The notes under the pieces: generated by a model
The model's input: only the letters and a program-made list of their open reading frames with translations
What the model was told of the DNA's origin: nothing
Database searches by the model: none
Source of the DNA: Ogataea parapolymorpha DL-1
Taxonomy: Eukaryota > Ascomycota > Pichiomycetes > Pichiales > Pichiaceae
NCBI RefSeq assembly: GCF_000187245.1
Contig: NC_027861.1
Span: 992,001 to 1,056,000 of the forward strand
Reading direction: 5' to 3'
Length of the DNA: 64,000 nucleotides
Shown here: in pieces, positions 60,301-64,000 of the stretch
How positions within the stretch are numbered: the stretch's first letter is position 1
Layout: each line of letters begins with the position of its first letter
Translations under genes and position numbers: made by a program

Positions 60301-60597
60301 AATCACCTTCACGCCCTTCAGTCTCTCGAAAGAAGCTGTGAATTCACTCTTCGAGAGCGTGAAACTGTGTCCGGCATGAAGAACACCGTTCATGTATGGA
60401 TATGCCATCGTGGTGAGAAATTTAGGGTGCTTTGCGTGAAGTTCCTCCCAAGAAGTGCCGTATGGCACTTCCTCGTTGGTTGGAGCGTTCACTTCAAACA
60501 CCTTTTCTTCCTTCCAGACCTGCTTGTACTTCTTCTCAACAGCGATGAGGGCATCACGCCGGCTCGTGTTCTCGAGAACTATCGGTTTAGCCTCCAT
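57316..60597 (-). CDS. CDC60: Cytosolic leucyl-tRNA synthetase
   Basis: The 1093-residue protein is a class I synthetase of the archaeal/eukaryotic LeuRS type. The HIGH motif is HAGH at 74-77 in PYMNGVLHAGHSFT, and the KMSKS motif is exact at 730-734 in NAKMSKSTGNFM. The editing domain between them contains LRPETMYGQT and a threonine-rich GTGVVTCVPSDSPDDY block. The C-terminal extension (after about 900) is the tRNA-binding region. The size matches yeast Cdc60 (1090). It charges cytosolic tRNA-Leu and in yeast also senses leucine for TORC1. Confidence 0.97.
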   Translation of the reverse strand: MEAKPIVLENTSRRDALIAVEKKYKQVWKEEKVFEVNAPTNEEVPYGTSWEELHAKHPKFLTTMAYPYMNGVLHAGHSFTLSKSEFTASFERLKGVKVIFPLGFHCTGMPICAAADKLKREIEMFGEDFSKVPAEDEQPEEEAKTATKKEDVTKFNAKKSKVQAKQGRGKYQFEIMEQLGIPRSEISKFADPYYWVTFFPPLVEKDVTAFGGKVDWRRSTVTTDFNSYYDSFVRWQMNRLREQNKIKFGERYTIYSVKDGQPCMDHDRQSGEAVLPQEYTGLKIEITEFAEKAQEVFENENFDLAGKKVFLVAATLRPETMYGQTCCFVSPKINYGLFDAGNGNYYICTERSFKNMSYQKLTPRRGDFKPILKINGASLIGSKIDAPLTVFKNLRVLPMETVLESKGTGVVTCVPSDSPDDYATTRDLHNKADFYGINKDWVITDILPVIKTEKYGDKCAEYLVKELKINSSKDTVPLATAKELAYKEGFYNGTMIVGKYAGQKVQDAKEKVKKDLIASGDAFAYSEPESLVISRSGDECIVSLEDQWYLDYGEEKWKEQALECLSQLNAYSPEVKNAFEGVLNWLKNWAVSRSYGLGTRIPWDPKYLVESLSDSTIYHAYYTVAHLLHEDFYGKVTGPLGIKPEQMTDEVWDYIFCNADKVDSSIPQEHLDLMRREFEYFYPTDMSVSGKDLIPNHLTFFIYCHTALFKKQFWPKGIRCNGHLMLNNAKMSKSTGNFMTLEQMVEKFGADASRIALADAGDSVEDANFEESNANAAILRMYTLREWAEETIKTIDSFRTGEYNFFDKAFDNEMNALINETYKQFDATHFKGGLKSGLFDYQTARDYYREVSNIGPGMHRDLVLKYLETQALLVSPIAPHFAEYIYRDVLGHKESILNARWPTPKEPISTPLTDALTYIRTLARSIRETEGQLLKKKKGKPADLDKDKPCVLTLYISASFPEWQKNYVELVRRLFEEHKLDDNNEIKANIDGRDMKKAMPFVSSLKKRLATESPESVFNRELSFSELDTVKVAKDVIKKAAAICNVVDVKAVPIDSKSTSGQDVFTGETVEIPTGKILESSVPGQPAISIKNV

Positions 60598-60832
60598 GAC
60601 GAGAATACAAAAAGAATATTTTTCGACGAAAAATAGTCATCATTGTGTACACGACTATTATCATCAGACTACTAGACACGCTCGGGCTGAAAACTGCCGT
60701 CTACATGGACTCCTTTTCAAGTCAGCAATCAGCTTGTGTCTCTAAAGCTCTTAATTCGGTTCAAACTCCAGCGTTCTTGCTTAATATATTCGTCAATGCT
60801 CTCTATATATGCAAGGCAGTGCAGATTCTGAA

Positions 60833-62095
60833 TTAAATCAGTGGTGCGCGGCCTCCTTTCTTTGCCTGCCGAAGAACGTCCCTGCGCCGTCTCCTGAAGT
60901 ATCTATTCAAATCTCCACGATTCTCCCAAAACCATTTGTCATATTCTTCTCCAATCTCGACGGTCTTCAAAGTAGCGAGCTGTGTCTGGGCACTCAGGAA
61001 GGGTGACTTTGAGTGCGAGAAAAAGAGCCCGTATTTTTTGGAACTAGTAACGGGAGCTGCCATCTCGGGCTCCATGTATTCGGGCTCTTTGACCGGCTCT
61101 GTCGGGTTCAATAACGTTCTCAGAACTTCGGTGGTTTTGTTGGAAGCAGATGGCTCTTCCTTCTGTTCAACTGGCTTTGCTTTTTGCAAGAAAGAAGGCA
61201 AAAACTCGGTATCCACATCCTCGTCCTCATCTTTCTGCTCGTTTGAGGCTTGTGGGACTGTATCCTCTTCATCAAAAACGACCACCGCCGGCTCTTTGTC
61301 AACAGGCTCATCCATAGCCTGGTTTTCGCGATCTCTGGAAACAGACATGTTTTTAAGCTCTTCGTCGTCACTAAGATCAACCGGCTTATTAAAATCAAAA
61401 GAATCCATCCAGGACTCCAACATTTTGGTTGTGCGCTCTTTCTCCTCTATGATTTCCTTCTCTGTCTCTCCCATAGTGAAATCTGTCTTCACTTTCTCCA
61501 CGGTATGATCATTACCATCTCTCCATTCGCCGTCAATGTATCTCCAAACAAGATCCACGGGATGCTTGTTTTTGTTGTAGCCCCATACCTTGGTTTTGCG
61601 GGCCCTCACAATCTTGAGCGTGCCCTTGATGTTCGCTCTCATAGACAATTTGGCTAAACTTGTCTTTCTAGGAGTCCGTCTCAATCTTCCTTTCTCTGTG
61701 TTTGAGAGCTCAAAAGGATTGGTATCTCTTTGAGCAATTCTCTCTAGACGGCATTGTGCTATGCGCTCTCTGATTTGTCTATCTTTGATCTTGGTATCTT
61801 GTCTGCGGTTGTCCTTGAGCCATCTTTCTTTGTAATCCGGTTTAGCTTCCTGTATGGCAAGCTTTGATCCCTTGTATGTGACACCATTAAATGAGCGCTT
61901 AAGCTTCTTGAGCTGATCCTCGGGTATTTGCAATGTAATGTATCCATAATAGTAGTCTAGCACTTCTTTATGGTGGATTTCAAAGCCACGGACTACTTTC
62001 CCAAACTTCTCAAATCGCTGTTCCAGGTCACGCGGATTTTCCGCAAGCGACTTAGACATCGATCCTACGTATATTCGCCGCTTATCGTCTGCCAT
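60833..62095 (-). CDS. NOP8: Nop8-like nucleolar RRM protein (60S biogenesis)
   Basis: The first ATG (62095) gives 420 residues. An N-terminal RRM (about 5-85) has RIYVGSM as RNP2 and a weaker YYYGYITLQIP as RNP1, followed by LKKLKRSFNGVTYKGSKLAI and EAKPDYKERW as in yeast Nop8. The middle is acidic (DEEDTVPQ, DEDEDVDTEF). The C-terminus (FFSHSKSPFLSAQTQLATLK, then WFWENRGDLNRYFRRRRRDV) fits the conserved Nop8 tail. Nop8 is needed for an early step of large ribosomal subunit assembly. It is divergent from CTR9 with 127 bp between starts. Confidence 0.85.
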   Translation of the reverse strand: MADDKRRIYVGSMSKSLAENPRDLEQRFEKFGKVVRGFEIHHKEVLDYYYGYITLQIPEDQLKKLKRSFNGVTYKGSKLAIQEAKPDYKERWLKDNRRQDTKIKDRQIRERIAQCRLERIAQRDTNPFELSNTEKGRLRRTPRKTSLAKLSMRANIKGTLKIVRARKTKVWGYNKNKHPVDLVWRYIDGEWRDGNDHTVEKVKTDFTMGETEKEIIEEKERTTKMLESWMDSFDFNKPVDLSDDEELKNMSVSRDRENQAMDEPVDKEPAVVVFDEEDTVPQASNEQKDEDEDVDTEFLPSFLQKAKPVEQKEEPSASNKTTEVLRTLLNPTEPVKEPEYMEPEMAAPVTSSKKYGLFFSHSKSPFLSAQTQLATLKTVEIGEEYDKWFWENRGDLNRYFRRRRRDVLRQAKKGGRAPLI

Positions 62096-62159
62096 TGTGA
62101 GAGTTGATCCTGCACACACTAAAGATTATATTTACAAGATCTATTTTTTTTTTTTCGCC

Positions 62160-62166
62160 CGGGTAA
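62160..62166 (+). promoter_or_regulatory. Reb1-type site CGGGTAA with adjacent T tract, NOP8/CTR9 promoter
   Basis: CGGGTAA begins just after a poly-T tract (about 62143-62155) in the 127-bp divergent promoter, 57 bp before the CTR9 ATG. Reb1 site plus poly(dA:dT) is a common nucleosome-excluding arrangement in yeast promoters. Confidence 0.5.
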
Positions 62167-62222
62167 TTGACACTTTTTGGCTCCTGGAAAAACTTCAAAA
62201 GATATACGTTCTTGTTCTCAAA

Positions 62223-64000
62223 ATGCCAGTCCAGGAAGATTTGAACTTGGCAACTGAGGAGTCGGTTCCTTTGAATGCCGACTACTATTTGAGCCACCTG
62301 GATGAGAAGCACAAGGAGGCATATATATCGAAGAATATCACCATTCCATTGAAGGAAGAAGGCGAGGAGGTTGTTATTGACACTATCAGCGATCTTCCAG
62401 AGGACTCCAGCGAATTGTGTGCTCTGTTGACCAATGAGGAGTCTAGCACGAAACATTGGCTGGTTGTGGCCAAAGCGTACGCCAGTCAAGGAAAAATTGA
62501 TGAGTCGCTCAATGTCATCAAAAATGCTCTCGACTCGCCTACGATCATGGACGCCACGGGAGACGTTCAGTCCACATTGCATGGATTTTTGGCATGGCTA
62601 TATCTCACCAGAGAGGGCAAGAATAGCGGATTGATTTCGTACGAATTGGCCACGAAAGAAACTGAAACTGCCTTGTCACTAGATCCAACCAACGAGCTCA
62701 CACTCATGTCCCAAGCCTTGCTGCTTCTTTCTTCTGACAAGCAGAAAAGCAAACAGACGAACTTTGAAAAGGAGTCAAGATTGTTGGACAGCTTACTGAA
62801 GAAAAACCCGAAGAATTGTTTTGCCTTGATGGCCAAGGCCAAGATCTTCTTTTACAAGGAAAACTATGTGGCTGCGCTCAAGGTTTTCCAAAGATGTCTT
62901 CTGCTTAACCCCCTTCTCAGGCCTGACCCCAGAATTGGTATTGGTATGTGTTACTGGATGCTGGGCAGGAAAAAGCTTGCCAACCAAGCCTGGCAGAACT
63001 CTATTCAGGTGAACCCCGAAAAGAATCTCGAGGCCAAGATTCTCATTTCGATTGCCAAATTTGACGATTGTTTCACCAACTCTGTTTCTGATGCCGACTT
63101 CAAAGAGAAATACGCTTTGGCCTTGGAGTTTACCAAGGCTTCACTGATTGACGACCCGACAAACGGTGTGATTTTGTTGATCTTGGCCTCATTCTATTTC
63201 TCCAAACAGGATTATGCACTTGTTCAGAAAATCTGCGACAAAGTTTCCAAAGACACAAGGTTTTCTAATCGGATCAAAAGTGACGCTTTTCTTTGGCTCG
63301 CCAGGTGCAAGTTTACACAAAATGACGTTCTAGAGGCTCAAAAGCTATTCAGCAGTTCCATCAAATATAATGAGAATAATTTGCTCTCCAGGTACGGTTA
63401 TGGTCAGTGTCTGATTGTGAGAAATCAAATCAACGACGCCATCAGAGCGTTTGAGAAGCTGCAGGAGTCTCACCCTCGTGTATTGGAGGTCACTCTCGCG
63501 CTTGGTATGCTTTACAGCAGGAATCCAAAACAAACCGACAAGGCTACAACATTTTTGGAGAAGTACGTTTCTCTTGCAAAAGAACACAAAGAGCCATTGA
63601 ACTCCGCAGCCCTGATCACCTTGGCTAGAATATACGAGGAGAAAGATATTTCGCAGTCTTTGAAATACCTTATGATGCTGAAAGATCAGGAAATCAGCTC
63701 TGGGAAAACGGAGTCGGACTTGTCTTATGCACTACTTAATAATATTGGAGTGCTAGGACTTTTGAAGAATGAAGGTGACTCTCTGTCGTACTTTGAAAAC
63801 GCTCTCAAAGCATTGGAGTCTCAAAAAGAGGAAGGAACTCCAAGAAATGCCATCAAACTCATTCTCGAATACAACGTTGCTCGTTGCAAGGAGTCCCAAA
63901 ACGAAGTCGAAACTGCCAAGACCATGTATCAGAAGATTCTGCAAGAGTGTCCTGGTTACAACAGCGCCAAACTCAGATGGCTTCTTCTGACTTGTTTGTC
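62223..64000 (+). CDS. CTR9: Paf1 complex subunit Ctr9, 5' part, runs off the window
   Basis: The frame opens at the ATG at 62223 and stays open for 592 codons to the window end without a stop, so the gene is truncated only by the window. The N-terminus (ITIPLKEEGEEVVIDTISDL, then HWLVVAKAYASQGKIDES) matches Ctr9. TPR units follow throughout (for example KNCFALMAKAKIFFYKENYV, RPDPRIGIGMCYWMLGRKKL and the segment RYGYGQCLIVRNQINDAIRA). Ctr9 is the TPR scaffold of the Paf1 elongation complex, which supports H2B ubiquitination and H3 methylation during transcription. Yeast Ctr9 is 1077 residues, so a little over half is visible. Confidence 0.93.
   Translation, partial: MPVQEDLNLATEESVPLNADYYLSHLDEKHKEAYISKNITIPLKEEGEEVVIDTISDLPEDSSELCALLTNEESSTKHWLVVAKAYASQGKIDESLNVIKNALDSPTIMDATGDVQSTLHGFLAWLYLTREGKNSGLISYELATKETETALSLDPTNELTLMSQALLLLSSDKQKSKQTNFEKESRLLDSLLKKNPKNCFALMAKAKIFFYKENYVAALKVFQRCLLLNPLLRPDPRIGIGMCYWMLGRKKLANQAWQNSIQVNPEKNLEAKILISIAKFDDCFTNSVSDADFKEKYALALEFTKASLIDDPTNGVILLILASFYFSKQDYALVQKICDKVSKDTRFSNRIKSDAFLWLARCKFTQNDVLEAQKLFSSSIKYNENNLLSRYGYGQCLIVRNQINDAIRAFEKLQESHPRVLEVTLALGMLYSRNPKQTDKATTFLEKYVSLAKEHKEPLNSAALITLARIYEEKDISQSLKYLMMLKDQEISSGKTESDLSYALLNNIGVLGLLKNEGDSLSYFENALKALESQKEEGTPRNAIKLILEYNVARCKESQNEVETAKTMYQKILQECPGYNSAKLRWLLLTCL

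Noticed and set aside
1..64000. CRISPR arrays, bacterial operons, riboswitches, rRNA genes or full-length retrotransposons.
   Set aside because: None was seen. The gene set is eukaryotic and the only mobile DNA found is solo LTRs.

Overview
The window is nuclear DNA of a budding yeast (Saccharomycotina). Most genes match well-known yeast families over their full length, they are densely packed on both strands, and introns are few and tiny. CUG is read as leucine: CTG stands at conserved leucines in the RPN6 and UGA1 homologues, which argues against the CUG-Ser and CUG-Ala clades. A Pichiaceae-type yeast (Ogataea, Komagataella, Kuraishia or Brettanomyces-like) fits, but the species cannot be named from the sequence alone.

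Layout. Positions 1-1416 hold no convincing gene. A NIPA-type transporter and a spliced SHB17 homologue (1.4-4.6 kb) border about 10 kb of AT-rich DNA without genes (4.63-14.7 kb). That stretch holds four solo LTRs of one family, arranged as two inverted pairs, and ends at two identical tRNA-Asp(GTC) genes in inverted orientation. Its best reading is a regional centromere or pericentromere, which is an inference. The 5-bp flanks of the LTRs show that the DNA between the second pair has been inverted by LTR-LTR recombination; the first pair shows part of the same signature.

From 14.7 kb to the right end the DNA is packed with housekeeping genes. In order: p24-like cargo receptor, MRF1, RPN6, NUP84, CHS5, VMA7, DPC29/TACO1, MIN8-like, PBP1 (with two frameshifts), YVH1, an APC15/MND2-like gene, COX10, RPN8, PSD1, a PNPOx-like protein, UGA1, an alpha/beta hydrolase, RPO41, MOB2, APC1, an unrecognised gene, HSL1, an atypical Ras-like GTPase, a DAL5-type transporter, ENV9, CDC60, NOP8 and the first two thirds or less of CTR9. 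By eye, base composition becomes clearly more GC-rich beyond about 49 kb.

How genes relate. Two proteasome lid genes (RPN6, RPN8) each carry an Rpn4-type PACE element upstream. Several genes serve mitochondrial expression or membranes (MRF1, DPC29, RPO41, COX10, PSD1, MIN8-like). APC1 and the APC15-like gene encode anaphase-promoting complex parts, and HSL1, whose yeast orthologue is an APC/C substrate, has a KEN box. Five genes have introns of only 35-43 nt, all near the 5' end, which simple ORF calling misses: SHB17, MIN8-like, the hydrolase, MOB2 and the Ras-like gene.
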